In this document: in pieces, positions 1 through 7,413 of the stretch
Numbering within the stretch: position 1 is the stretch's first letter
Layout: every line of letters begins with the position of its first letter
NCBI GenBank assembly: GCA_021772165.1
Contig: JAJFMM010000030.1
Location: forward strand, 1 to 10,266
Direction: 5' to 3'
Origin: Chlamydiota bacterium
GTDB lineage: Bacteria; Chlamydiota; Chlamydiia; Chlamydiales; SM23-39
DNA length: 10,266 nt
Translations under genes and position numbers: made by a program
Notes under the pieces: generated by a model
What the model saw: only the letters and a program-made list of their open reading frames with translations
Told to the model about the DNA's origin: nothing
Database searches by the model: none

Positions 1-712
1 CGGTGACTTCTTCCGGGCGCTCGTCGATGAGAAGGACGATGAGTACTACTTCAGGATTGTTCGTCTCGATCGCGTTGGCAATGCTCTGCATGAGCACTGT
101 TTTACCCGATTTCGGAGGAGCGACGATCAGGGCGCGCTGCCCTTTTCCAATCGGAGCTGCCAGGTCGAGAACGCGGGTAGAGAGTTTCTCTTTCGTTGTT
201 TCCATCACCAGTCTTTCTTCTGGATAGAGTGGTGTGAGGTTTTCAAAGAGGAGGCGTTCGCGCGATTGCTCATACGTTTTGCCGTTGATTCGATCCACTT
301 TGAGCATAGCAAAATACTTCTCCTTTTCCTTAGGAGAGCGGATCGTTCCGTAAACGGTATCTCCTTTTCGCAGATCAAAGCGGCGGATCTGGGCGGGAGA
401 AACGTAGATGTCTTCTGCAGAAGGTAGGTAGTTGTAGTTCGGAGATCGGAGGAATCCGAATCCATCGGGCAGAACTTCCAGAACGCCTTCCCCATAGAGT
501 ACTTCGTTGGGTTTTTCTGAAATCGTTTTGACGACTTCGAAGACGACTTGTGATTTGGGTAGCGGCGCGGTGTGTTTGAGTCCAATGCTTCTCGCATAGT
601 TCTGCAGCTCGTCAATATTCATGCGTTGCAGATCGGAGATTTTTGTCACCGTAGGAGAAGCCTGCTGAGAAGTTGTTTCCGCGCTCGGCTCGGTCTGCTG
701 TTCGTGATTCAT
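1..712 (-). CDS. rho: Transcription termination factor Rho, N-terminal 237 codons (3' end outside window)
   Basis: Rho is a hexameric RNA-dependent ATPase/helicase that ends transcription at unstructured C-rich RNA. The visible part starts with a roughly 20-30 residue Gln/Ser/Thr/Glu-rich leader. A Rho_N helical domain follows at about residues 25-65, then the cold-shock-type RNA-binding domain at about 70-145 with the RNP1-like DGFGFLR (83-89) and the Rho signature IYVSPAQIRRF. The ATPase domain then begins, with Walker A APPKSGKT (198-205) and Walker B LLIDERPEEVT (227-237), where the window cuts the gene. The ATG at 712 is chosen; an internal ATG at 622 (Met31) aligns with the E. coli Rho start and is an alternative. 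An AAAGG about 12 nt before the ATG is the only ribosome-site candidate. It is the last visible gene of the sppA-polA-coaE-rho run, 24 nt after coaE. The family call is certain. Confidence 0.96.
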   Translation of the reverse strand, partial: MNHEQQTEPSAETTSQQASPTVTKISDLQRMNIDELQNYARSIGLKHTAPLPKSQVVFEVVKTISEKPNEVLYGEGVLEVLPDGFGFLRSPNYNYLPSAEDIYVSPAQIRRFDLRKGDTVYGTIRSPKEKEKYFAMLKVDRINGKTYEQSRERLLFENLTPLYPEERLVMETTKEKLSTRVLDLAAPIGKGQRALIVAPPKSGKTVLMQSIANAIETNNPEVVLIVLLIDERPEEVT

Positions 713-736
713 GGGAAGAAAACCTTTGCTATAGGG

Positions 737-1336
737 TTAGGGGTTTAGAGTTTTATAGAGTTGCTCGGCCTTGCGACATAGTTCGTCGTAAGAACCATCG
801 TTTTTGATGGTGTATTGGGCTCGAGATGCTTTTTCATGGGGTTGCCATTGTCTTTTCATGCGGCGATCATATTCCTGGTCTGAATGGCCGGCTTTGCGAA
901 AATGTTCGCGACTTTTTTCGTCGCTTGCAAGGACGGCAATAACAGCATCGTAGGAGTTCTCTTGTCCGATTTCATAGAGGAGCGGAATTTCCACAGCGAA
1001 GAGGCGTGCTTTGTCATTTTGACAAGCAGCTTGGTAGAGCTCTTCAATTCTGAGGAGTACTGCCGGGTGCAGTAACGTTTCGAGGGCATGTAGAATTTCC
1101 GGATCTTTGAAAACCTTATCAGCTATTAGTCGCCGGTTGAATTTCCCGTTTTCGAGAACATCTTCTCCAAGGAGGCGGATAATTTTCTGACCAAGATTGG
1201 TATTGGGTGAGAGCAGTTCATGGACGATTTTGTCCGCATCAATTGCAAAGGCTCCCAGGTCTTGAAAGACCTTGCAAACGGTACTTTTTCCGCTTGCTAC
1301 CCCACCTGTGATTGCAACTTTTTTTAATTTTAGCAT
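737..1336 (-). CDS. coaE: Dephospho-CoA kinase
   Basis: CoaE phosphorylates the 3'-hydroxyl of the ribose of dephospho-CoA with ATP, the last step of coenzyme A synthesis in the cytoplasm. The 199-residue protein is of normal length for the family. The P-loop GGVASGKS lies at residues 11-18 and the IDAD motif at 32-35, where Asp33 is the expected catalytic base. Typical family signatures follow: LLHP (88-91), the EIPLLYE motif (116-122) and a C-terminal IKNDGS (177-182). The ATG at 1336 puts the P-loop at the usual distance from the N-terminus. An in-frame TTG at 1345 would add three residues. The ATG lies inside the end of polA (ATGCTAA, 7-nt overlap), so translation is probably coupled to polA. 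A GGGG lies 3 nt before the ATG, a poor ribosome site in both sequence and spacing. The gene is followed closely by rho. Confidence 0.95.
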   Translation of the reverse strand: MLKLKKVAITGGVASGKSTVCKVFQDLGAFAIDADKIVHELLSPNTNLGQKIIRLLGEDVLENGKFNRRLIADKVFKDPEILHALETLLHPAVLLRIEELYQAACQNDKARLFAVEIPLLYEIGQENSYDAVIAVLASDEKSREHFRKAGHSDQEYDRRMKRQWQPHEKASRAQYTIKNDGSYDELCRKAEQLYKTLNP

Positions 1337-4008
1337 TCGCCCCAATTTTTGCCAACGCCGATTGCAACTTCGAGAGGAATATTTAGCTTGAGGACGGATT
1401 CCATTTTTTCTTTTACAAGAGGTTCTACAGTCGAAACTTCATGATCAGGGAGCTCAAAGACGAGTTCATCATGAATCTGAAGGATCAGTTCGCCTTGGAA
1501 GCGTTTCTCTTCAAAAAGTTTTTCTATGTCGATCATCGCTATTTTGATCAGATCAGCAGCGGTTCCTTGTAGAGGTGTATTGACCGCTAGGCGCTCTGCC
1601 ATGGCTCGGATGGAGGGGTTCTTGTTAGTGATCTCCGGGATCGGGCGCTGTCTGCCGGTCAGCGTCCTGGACATGCCCGTTTTTCGGGCGGATTCCTTGC
1701 ACGATTCGATGTAGTCGGAAACGCGCGGGTAGCGCTCAAAATAGGTTTTGATGAAGGAGGCGGCTTCCTGGAAGGAGAGGCCTGTCTGTTTCGAAAGGCC
1801 GTAGGCTCCTTGTCCGTAGAGGATGCCGAAGTTGACTGCCTTGGCCTGTGAGCGCATATCTGAGGTGACCTCAGCAGATGGGATGCCGAAGACCAGCGAG
1901 GCGGTGTGCCTGTGGATGTCCTCTTGATTGTTGAAGGCGCGGACTAGCTCGGGATCTTCGCTAAAATGGGCCAAGAGGCGCAGTTCGATCTGCGAGTAGT
2001 CGGCAGAGAGATAGCTCCAGCCTGCCATTTGCGGTTTGAAGCAGGCTCGAACGCTCTTGCCCTCAACGCCGCGGATCGGGATGTTCTGCAAGTTGGGATC
2101 TTGCGAAGAGAGCCGTCCTGTCGCTGTCGACGACTGGTTAAAGGTGGAGTGGATGCGTCCTGTTTTCTCATTGACGGCGCTGGGCAGCGCTTCGACGTAG
2201 GTGGAGCGCAGTTTTTCTAGCGTGCGGTAGTCAAGAATGTACTGTACGAAGGGATTCTCTATTGCGAGCTGCTCTAAAATGGCTGCGTTCGTCGAGGTTT
2301 CTGTTTTGGTTTTCCCGGGGAGGCGTAGCTCCATTTTTTCGTAGAGGATTTTGCTCAGCTGCATGGGCGAGTTGAGGTTAAACTCTTCGCCTGCGGCTTG
2401 AAAGATCTGGATTTTGAGGTGGGCGATCGCTTGGGTAAAGCGGCGACCGAGCTCTGCGAGTCTTTCCTGGTCGAGATAGATGCCTCTTCTTTCCATTTTT
2501 GCCAGCACGGGCAGAAGGGGTAGCTCTACATCGGAATAGAGTTTTTCGAGGTTGCGGTTCGATAGCTCTTGGGCGAAGAGTTCTTTGAGCCGTGCTGTAT
2601 AGTCGGCATCTTCACAGCAGTACTCTTTGACGGTCTCTAGAGGAACGTCTCGCATGCTGATCTGCTTTTTTCCTTTTCCGATCAGATCTGAGAGGGGCGT
2701 CTTCACTTTTTTGAAGTGCTCGAGGGCCAGCTCATCGAGGTTGTGTCTGCGCTTTTGTGGTGCGAGGATCCAGGACGCTAAGAGCGTATCGAAAGAGATC
2801 GGTTTCATATCGATGTCGTAGTTTTTTAGAACGTGCCAATCATATTTGATGTTCTGTCCGTAGAAGCTCGCTTTCGTTCTTGAGAAAAACTCTCTCAGGA
2901 CTTGTTGCACTCTCTCTTCGCCCAAGTTGCCGTTGCAAGGCAGATAAAACGCGGTTCCCAAAGTGACGCAAAAACCAACTCCGACGAGTTCGGCTTGCAT
3001 GGGCCTCTCATGCGTTGTCTCTGTGTCGAGGCAGATCTCTTTTGCCTGTTCGAGTACGGCAAAGAGAATCTCTAGCTCTTCTTCGCTGTCGATGATGCGG
3101 TAATCGAGCTGTTCAGGTTCCGTGATCTGAGTTTTTTCCGGAGGCGTCGGATCTGTTGAGACGAGGTCTCTCAAAAGTGATTTGAAGTTCATCTCCTCAT
3201 ACAGCTCAGCGAGGCCCTTGAGATCGGGCGGCTGTAGGCGGTAGAACTCCTCTTCTTGGGGCACTTCGACATTCAGATCCAGCGTAGCGAGCGTGCGGCT
3301 CATGAGAGCGAGCTCTTTTTCTGTACGCAGGACTTCTTGCTTCTTTGCGCCTTTCACTTTTTCCGGATTCTCGAGCAGCGCGTCGAGCGTCCCAAATTCC
3401 TGAAGAAGGGAGGCGGCTGTTTTTGCGCCAAAGCCCGGGAGTCCTGGGATGTTGTCCGAGGTGTCGCCCATGATGGCTAGAAAGTCGAGCATCTGGTCGG
3501 GGCGGACGCCGTAGATCTCTTCTACTTCTTTGGCCTTGATCAGGCGATTGTCCTTGTGTGCGTGGAGGACCGCGACCTTTTCGTCTACAAGCTGCATCAG
3601 ATCCTTGTCGCTCGAACAGAGAAAGACCTCGGCGCCTTTCTCTCGAGCCAATTGAGCAATGGTCGCCATCGTGTCGTCAGCTTCGACGCCATCGATCGAA
3701 ATGGAGGGAATGCCGGCGAGTTCACAAAATTTGTAAGCCCACTCGAATTGGGGAAAGAGATCTTCCGGAGCGCCTTTGCGATGCATTTTGTAGTCGGCAT
3801 AGACTGCGCGTCTAGACCGTTTGTTGTCGGGACCGTCGAAGACAGCGATGAAGTGCTCAGGCGAAAAATCGCGGATCAGCTTCTGGACGGAGCGGATAAA
3901 ACCGTAGAGCGCGCTCGTCGACTGTCCTTGCCCATTCGTCATCGGTCCGATGGCGTAGTAGGAGCGAAACAGGAAGTTGACGGCGTCAATGACGTAGATT
4001 TTATCCAT
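1330..4008 (-). CDS. polA: DNA polymerase I (5' nuclease, 3'-5' exonuclease, polymerase)
   Basis: Pol I removes RNA primers and fills gaps during lagging-strand synthesis and excision repair. The 892-residue protein has all three domains. The 5'-nuclease (about 1-290) shows VFDGPD, GVEADD, SSDKDLMQLV and MGDTSDNIPG. The 3'-5' exonuclease (about 305-490) keeps its metal ligands: DTET (Asp328, Glu330), GQNIKYD (Asp390) and YCCEDAD (Tyr463, Asp467). Proofreading should therefore work, unlike in Taq-type enzymes. The polymerase domain has motif A SADYSQIE (Asp670), motif B RSQAKAVNFGILYG (Lys723, Phe727, Tyr731) and motif C HDE (Asp847, Glu848). The ATG at 4008 is chosen because MDKIYVIDAVN fits the family N-terminus; an in-frame TTG at 4035 would add nine residues inside sppA. 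The start lies 4 nt after the sppA stop with no clear Shine-Dalgarno, suggesting translational coupling. The 3' end overlaps coaE. Confidence 0.97.
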   Translation of the reverse strand: MDKIYVIDAVNFLFRSYYAIGPMTNGQGQSTSALYGFIRSVQKLIRDFSPEHFIAVFDGPDNKRSRRAVYADYKMHRKGAPEDLFPQFEWAYKFCELAGIPSISIDGVEADDTMATIAQLAREKGAEVFLCSSDKDLMQLVDEKVAVLHAHKDNRLIKAKEVEEIYGVRPDQMLDFLAIMGDTSDNIPGLPGFGAKTAASLLQEFGTLDALLENPEKVKGAKKQEVLRTEKELALMSRTLATLDLNVEVPQEEEFYRLQPPDLKGLAELYEEMNFKSLLRDLVSTDPTPPEKTQITEPEQLDYRIIDSEEELEILFAVLEQAKEICLDTETTHERPMQAELVGVGFCVTLGTAFYLPCNGNLGEERVQQVLREFFSRTKASFYGQNIKYDWHVLKNYDIDMKPISFDTLLASWILAPQKRRHNLDELALEHFKKVKTPLSDLIGKGKKQISMRDVPLETVKEYCCEDADYTARLKELFAQELSNRNLEKLYSDVELPLLPVLAKMERRGIYLDQERLAELGRRFTQAIAHLKIQIFQAAGEEFNLNSPMQLSKILYEKMELRLPGKTKTETSTNAAILEQLAIENPFVQYILDYRTLEKLRSTYVEALPSAVNEKTGRIHSTFNQSSTATGRLSSQDPNLQNIPIRGVEGKSVRACFKPQMAGWSYLSADYSQIELRLLAHFSEDPELVRAFNNQEDIHRHTASLVFGIPSAEVTSDMRSQAKAVNFGILYGQGAYGLSKQTGLSFQEAASFIKTYFERYPRVSDYIESCKESARKTGMSRTLTGRQRPIPEITNKNPSIRAMAERLAVNTPLQGTAADLIKIAMIDIEKLFEEKRFQGELILQIHDELVFELPDHEVSTVEPLVKEKMESVLKLNIPLEVAIGVGKNWGEC

Positions 4009-4012
4009 AACT

Positions 4013-5059
4013 TTAGGGCTGATAGAGATAAGCAAAACGGTCTCGGATTGCGTGTGTCTTGTCCGAGCCGATCTGGATCTGATGTTCCACTTTTCCTTTG
4101 GCTAAAGGTGAGTGGCCGCTCACGAGATCCGATAGAAAGTGACGTTCTGGTTTCAGCTGGACAAGTTGATAGGGTTTGTCTGCATCGATCTCTGCTTCTT
4201 TCATGAGAGCGATAAGAGCATTCGAATAGGAGCTTTCTGCTACATCGACATAACCATACTGCTCTGCCGTGATTCCTTCGAAGACTCTAGCTCCATATTC
4301 ATTGATCAGTTTGCTTTTACTGAGATTGGGACGGCCTGTTGTAACCACTTCGACAAACTGCTTGTAGAAATAGCCAATCATCTCTTTGAGAGACTCATCT
4401 TCATTGGGCTTCCAAGAGCGGAAAGGATTCATCATATCTTTGTCGAGACCCTCGGTAAGCGTTCTCGCTTCAACGCCGAGTTTGCCAATCGTGTCATAGA
4501 AATTAAAGAAGGGGCCGATCACAACGCCAACAGAGCCGACAACCCCAACGGGGCTGCAGAAGATTTTGTCTGCGGCAGAGGCGATATACATTCCGCCAGA
4601 TGCGCACATTCCGTCGATGTAGCCGTAGACGGGGACTTTGAATCTTTCTTTGTAGGCGAGAATAAGGCGGTAGATGTTGTCCGAATCGGTCACCGTACCG
4701 CCCGGTGTGTCGAAATGCAGCAAAATGGCTTTGACGCGGTCGCCGGTCAGGAGGCCTTTTCTTGAGTCGACAAGGATAGATTTGATGCTACCGGAGTCTA
4801 ATTTTTCAGGATCGCCGATGACGCCATGGATGTTGATCTGTAAAATGGCCGGTGCGCTCATGGAGACTACGTCTTGTTTCCACTCTAGGTCGGGAAGAAT
4901 TTCAAGCGTTGTTTTTTCCTGGCTCTGGTAGGGGGAGCTAAAGGAAGAGTAGGCGAAGGTGACGACTAGAAGCGCAGCAAAGATTCCGAGGAGAATGAAG
5001 AAGCTACGGCAAAAGCCGCGGAGAGCTGAAATAAAAATCGATTCGCGCTGAATTTCCAT
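4013..5059 (-). CDS. sppA: Signal peptide peptidase, SppA/SohB type (S49 serine protease)
   Basis: Membrane-anchored S49 peptidase, expected to cut leftover signal peptides in the membrane with its active site on the outer face. The 348-residue protein has one transmembrane segment near residues 14-36, then an S49 domain from about residue 70. Ser154 in CASGGMYIASAAD is the expected nucleophile. Lys207 in EGLDKDMMNPF is the expected general base, 53 residues later, close to the Ser147/Lys199 spacing of B. subtilis SppA. DTPGG (117-121) and the SPVGVVGSVGVV stretch are further family motifs. Its length is that of a single-domain enzyme, like SohB or Bacillus SppA, not the double-domain E. coli SppA. 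Chlamydial orthologues at this position are often named sohB. The last ~50 residues are less typical. It is the first gene of the run towards rho and diverges from the MscS-family gene. The ATG is clear; its ribosome site is weak. Confidence 0.93.
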   Translation of the reverse strand: MEIQRESIFISALRGFCRSFFILLGIFAALLVVTFAYSSFSSPYQSQEKTTLEILPDLEWKQDVVSMSAPAILQINIHGVIGDPEKLDSGSIKSILVDSRKGLLTGDRVKAILLHFDTPGGTVTDSDNIYRLILAYKERFKVPVYGYIDGMCASGGMYIASAADKIFCSPVGVVGSVGVVIGPFFNFYDTIGKLGVEARTLTEGLDKDMMNPFRSWKPNEDESLKEMIGYFYKQFVEVVTTGRPNLSKSKLINEYGARVFEGITAEQYGYVDVAESSYSNALIALMKEAEIDADKPYQLVQLKPERHFLSDLVSGHSPLAKGKVEHQIQIGSDKTHAIRDRFAYLYQP

Positions 5060-5139
5060 GAAAAGAGCCTGGAGTTTGTGTGTAAATGATGATAACCTAG
5101 ACTATCTCTAAACTCTATTTCAAGGAAAAACGTTTCGCT
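5060..5139. promoter_or_regulatory. Divergent intergenic region, putative promoters for sppA and the MscS-family gene
   Basis: These 80 bp lie between two divergent starts and should carry promoters for both directions. The minus strand has TTGAAA (5118-5123, five of six -35 bases), but 18 nt on the best -10 candidate is only TAGGTT (5094-5099). The plus strand has TTGTGT (5076-5081) and TAGACT (5098-5103) with a 16-nt spacer, also weak. The plus-strand AAGGA at 5122-5126 is a likely Shine-Dalgarno for the channel gene, though 13 nt from its ATG is long. That promoters exist here is an inference from gene layout; the exact boxes are tentative. Confidence 0.35.
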
Positions 5140-6237
5140 ATGGGCTTTTTGACAAACATCCTGGAAAAAACTTGGTTGATTCAATTAGGTGCTTACCTCC
5201 TTTTCGTTCTGAGTGTTAACTTTTTCTTGAGGCGTCTCTTCGAGCGTTTTAAGAGGCGTAAGCATCTCTCCGACGGGGACTGGCGCGTTCAGTTTGATCA
5301 GAGCGTGCTGGCGCCCCTTCGCGCGATTCTCTGGATCTCTTTCGGGACTTTTATCCTTGATCTGGTCTCGCTGCGCTTCAATCTGGGCGAGGTGCTTCCC
5401 GATCCGATCCGTTTACGCAATGCGGGCATTGTCTTCTGCATTACCTGGTTTCTCTTTCGCTGGAAGAGCCTGCTTGAACAGGCGATCAGCTCTCGACGGT
5501 TGCCTGGTAAAAAAGCGCTCGATCCAACCTCGATCGATATCATTAGCAAGGTCTATTCCATCGTTGTCGTATTCATCTCCTCATTGATTCTTCTGCAGAT
5601 TTTTGGACTCAATATTGCTCCTCTGGTCACTTTCGGGGGGATTGGAGCCGCCGCACTCGGTTTCGCGAGTAAAGACGCGATTGCCAACTTTTATGGAGGG
5701 ATGACGATCTATATGACTCGACCCTTTACCGTGAATGATTTGGTTCAGATGCCTCAGAAGGAGCTTTACGGGACGATTGAAAAAATTGGTTGGTACTTTA
5801 CGACTCTGCGCGATCTCTCCAAGCAGCCCGTCTATGTTCCCAATTCTCTGTTTGCCACAGAACTTCTAGTCAATCTATCCAGGATGACGCATCGCCGTAT
5901 TGATGAGAGGCTCTCTTTGCGCTATTCGGATGCAGAGAAGATAGAGTCTCTGATTCATCAGATCAGGCGCCTGCTTTCATCTCATCCTGAAATTGATCGG
6001 GGGCAGTCGACTCAGGTTTTCATCAACAGTTTTGCCGAATCGGCGATTATTCTAGAGATTAAAGCCTACACCTTGACTACTCGTTATGAGGAGTTCATGG
6101 AGCTCAAACAGAAGATCATGATCCGCATTTGCGAGATGATTGTCAGTGAGGGGCTCGGTATTGGCTATCCCGTCCGAGAAATGGTGCAGAGCGCTCCAAA
6201 ACCTTTTTTAAGAGGTAGTGGCGTCGGAGCGGGGTGA
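5140..6237 (+). CDS. MscS-family mechanosensitive ion channel protein
   Basis: Small-conductance mechanosensitive channels open under membrane tension and release solutes during osmotic downshock. The 365-residue protein has about five predicted membrane segments (near 12-30, 58-78, 93-110, 136-155 and 158-178). The MscS core follows: a pore-lining Gly/Ala-rich helix GGIGAAALGFASKDAIANF (166-184), then the beta-domain with RPFTVNDLV (194-202), GTIEKIGW and VYVPNS (231-236). A cytoplasmic alpha/beta domain runs to about residue 345. Two extra N-terminal helices make it longer than E. coli MscS (286 aa), nearer to YnaI/YbdG-type members. It is the only plus-strand gene here, diverging from sppA and running into the 3' end of pgsA. 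That orientation suggests its own transcription, outside both flanking minus-strand runs. Gating and selectivity cannot be read from sequence. The family call is firm; no specific symbol is given. Confidence 0.93.
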   Translation: MGFLTNILEKTWLIQLGAYLLFVLSVNFFLRRLFERFKRRKHLSDGDWRVQFDQSVLAPLRAILWISFGTFILDLVSLRFNLGEVLPDPIRLRNAGIVFCITWFLFRWKSLLEQAISSRRLPGKKALDPTSIDIISKVYSIVVVFISSLILLQIFGLNIAPLVTFGGIGAAALGFASKDAIANFYGGMTIYMTRPFTVNDLVQMPQKELYGTIEKIGWYFTTLRDLSKQPVYVPNSLFATELLVNLSRMTHRRIDERLSLRYSDAEKIESLIHQIRRLLSSHPEIDRGQSTQVFINSFAESAIILEIKAYTLTTRYEEFMELKQKIMIRICEMIVSEGLGIGYPVREMVQSAPKPFLRGSGVGAG

Positions 6238-6735
6238 AAAGGGATTGTAGATCTGCAGCAGCTCTGCGAAAGCAAGCACCCCCATCGCAAAGAACGCAGC
6301 AAAGATCGCCCAGGAGAACTCTACCTGCAGAGTGAGGCCCATCAGAACGATAAATTGCAGAGCTGTTGTGACCTTTCCCCAGCGAATCGCACGAAACACC
6401 AGATTGTCCCAGCGTCTAAAGGCCGTCATCAAGAGCGTATAGACCAGTACAAAGAAATCTCGAGAGAGCATGGCAGAGGTCTCTAGAGATCCTACGCGGC
6501 CCTCAAAATAGAGCACGCTCAGCGCAAAATAGACGAAAAATTTATCCATGGCCGGATCGAGAATCGCGCCAAAACGGCTTGCGGATTGCGATCTTCTCGC
6601 AAAATAACCGTCGACGCTATCTGTCACCATCGCCAAAAAAATTGCGAGAAGCCGGATATACGCATTCTCTTGCAAAAACAAAAAAGCAAGAGGAGCCCTG
6701 ATAAAAGATAAGCTGTTAGAGAATGTAATGATCAA
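6208..6735 (-). CDS. pgsA: CDP-alcohol phosphatidyltransferase, probably phosphatidylglycerophosphate synthase
   Basis: A membrane enzyme that probably joins CDP-diacylglycerol and glycerol-3-phosphate to give phosphatidylglycerophosphate, the first committed step to phosphatidylglycerol. The 175-residue protein carries the full CDP-alcohol phosphotransferase signature with exact spacing: Asp39, Asp42-Gly43, Ala46-Arg47, Gly56, Asp60 and Asp64. The Asp residues bind metal and activate the glycerol hydroxyl. The N-terminus (NSLSFIRAPLAF) fits the usual NxLTxxR start of PgsA, and the rest is mostly hydrophobic helices. No ATG fits. The start is a TTG at 6735 overlapping the dedA stop in a TTGA junction, so translation is probably coupled. 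The 3' end overlaps the MscS-family gene by 30 nt on the opposite strand. A chlamydial pgsA sits in the same neighbourhood. The family is certain; the glycerol-3-phosphate substrate rests on similarity and synteny, and another CDP-alcohol transferase is possible. Confidence 0.88.
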   Translation of the reverse strand: MIITFSNSLSFIRAPLAFLFLQENAYIRLLAIFLAMVTDSVDGYFARRSQSASRFGAILDPAMDKFFVYFALSVLYFEGRVGSLETSAMLSRDFFVLVYTLLMTAFRRWDNLVFRAIRWGKVTTALQFIVLMGLTLQVEFSWAIFAAFFAMGVLAFAELLQIYNPFSPRSDATTS

Positions 6736-7352
6736 GGATCGATTGGTTTCCGAGTACTTTTGCGTTTCTTATACCAGAAAACAGCAATTCCCGTCACAAC
6801 AAAGCCGACGAAGAGAACCAGATTGAAGGTTTTAAGCAGATTCAGCAGCTCATCGTAATGGCGGCTAAGAGTGTAGGTTAGCGAGAAGAGCGCCAAGTTT
6901 GAGCATAGACACGCGATCCCATCGCTCAAAATAAATTTCCCAAAATGCATTTTTCCCATACCGGCTGTCAGGAAAAGACAGTTACGCACGCCAAAAGGGA
7001 TAAAACGGCCGATTAGAAGCGTCCAGAAGCCATATTTTTGATAGTATTGATGCACCTGTTCGAGCCGCTCCTGCTTCACGGTTTTGGCAAACCAGCGCAT
7101 CTTCCAGAGATTCGGCCCAACGAGCCGGCCGATCCAGTAGCAGATCCAGTCAGAGAGGTAGCAGCCCAAAAAGACGGCGGTAAAGAGAAGGGGCGTATTC
7201 TCCGGCACCACCGTAGCTGCCAACGTCGCGCTCAGAATGATCATCAGATCTTCGCTGATCGGAATATTGAACCCTGCGAGCATTAACGCGCCGAAAATGA
7301 TCCAGTGCGCTAAGTGGGCATGGGTAAAGAGAATTTCTGTTAAGGACTCCAT
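6732..7352 (-). CDS. DedA-family (VTT domain) membrane protein
   Basis: DedA proteins are polytopic inner-membrane proteins linked to lipid-carrier recycling (undecaprenyl phosphate or phospholipid flipping), membrane potential and division. The 206-residue protein has the family layout: hydrophobic segments near 15-48, 53-76, 108-130, 140-160 and 170-194. It has an acidic re-entrant element with PISED (31-35) and Asp68 in YLSDWICYWIGRLVG. The conserved GRFIPFGVR (115-123) is followed by the TAGMGKM stretch. Two Arg residues (116, 123) and the acidic residues match those needed in E. coli YqjA-type members. A basic tail (YKKRKSTRK) should face the cytoplasm. The ATG at 7352 has only a weak purine-rich site (GAAGAGATAG) just upstream. 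It lies 61 bp after the transporter gene and overlaps pgsA by 4 nt, tying it to phospholipid metabolism. Its substrate is unknown. Confidence 0.92.
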   Translation of the reverse strand: MESLTEILFTHAHLAHWIIFGALMLAGFNIPISEDLMIILSATLAATVVPENTPLLFTAVFLGCYLSDWICYWIGRLVGPNLWKMRWFAKTVKQERLEQVHQYYQKYGFWTLLIGRFIPFGVRNCLFLTAGMGKMHFGKFILSDGIACLCSNLALFSLTYTLSRHYDELLNLLKTFNLVLFVGFVVTGIAVFWYKKRKSTRKPIDP

Positions 7353-7413
7353 CTATCTCTTCAGGGTCTCTAAATTTCGATATAGAATAGCAGCTGGATT
7401 TTTAAAAGAGGAA

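Noticed and set aside
205..615. Minus-strand open frame of 136 codons inside rho
   Set aside because: It is an out-of-frame shadow; the true rho frame from 712 gives clear RNP1, Walker A and Walker B motifs.
3556..4206. Plus-strand open frame of 216 codons antisense to the polA/sppA junction
   Set aside because: It lies wholly opposite two well-supported genes, its translation shows no recognisable domain, and its length is explained by the codon bias of the genes opposite.
4139..4765. Plus-strand open frame of 208 codons antisense to sppA
   Set aside because: The sppA frame carries the catalytic Ser/Lys motifs and has an operon context; the antisense frame has none.
6150..6290. Bidirectional terminator at the MscS-family/pgsA junction
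   Set aside because: GAGCGCTC followed at some distance by TTTTTT was seen, but an 8-bp palindrome without a loop does not make a good hairpin and it lies inside both the channel coding end and the pgsA downstream side.
7353..7413. Separate promoter for dedA in the 61-bp gap after the transporter gene
   Set aside because: A TATTCT-like box is present, but no acceptable -35 lies at the right distance; read-through from the transporter is the simpler view.
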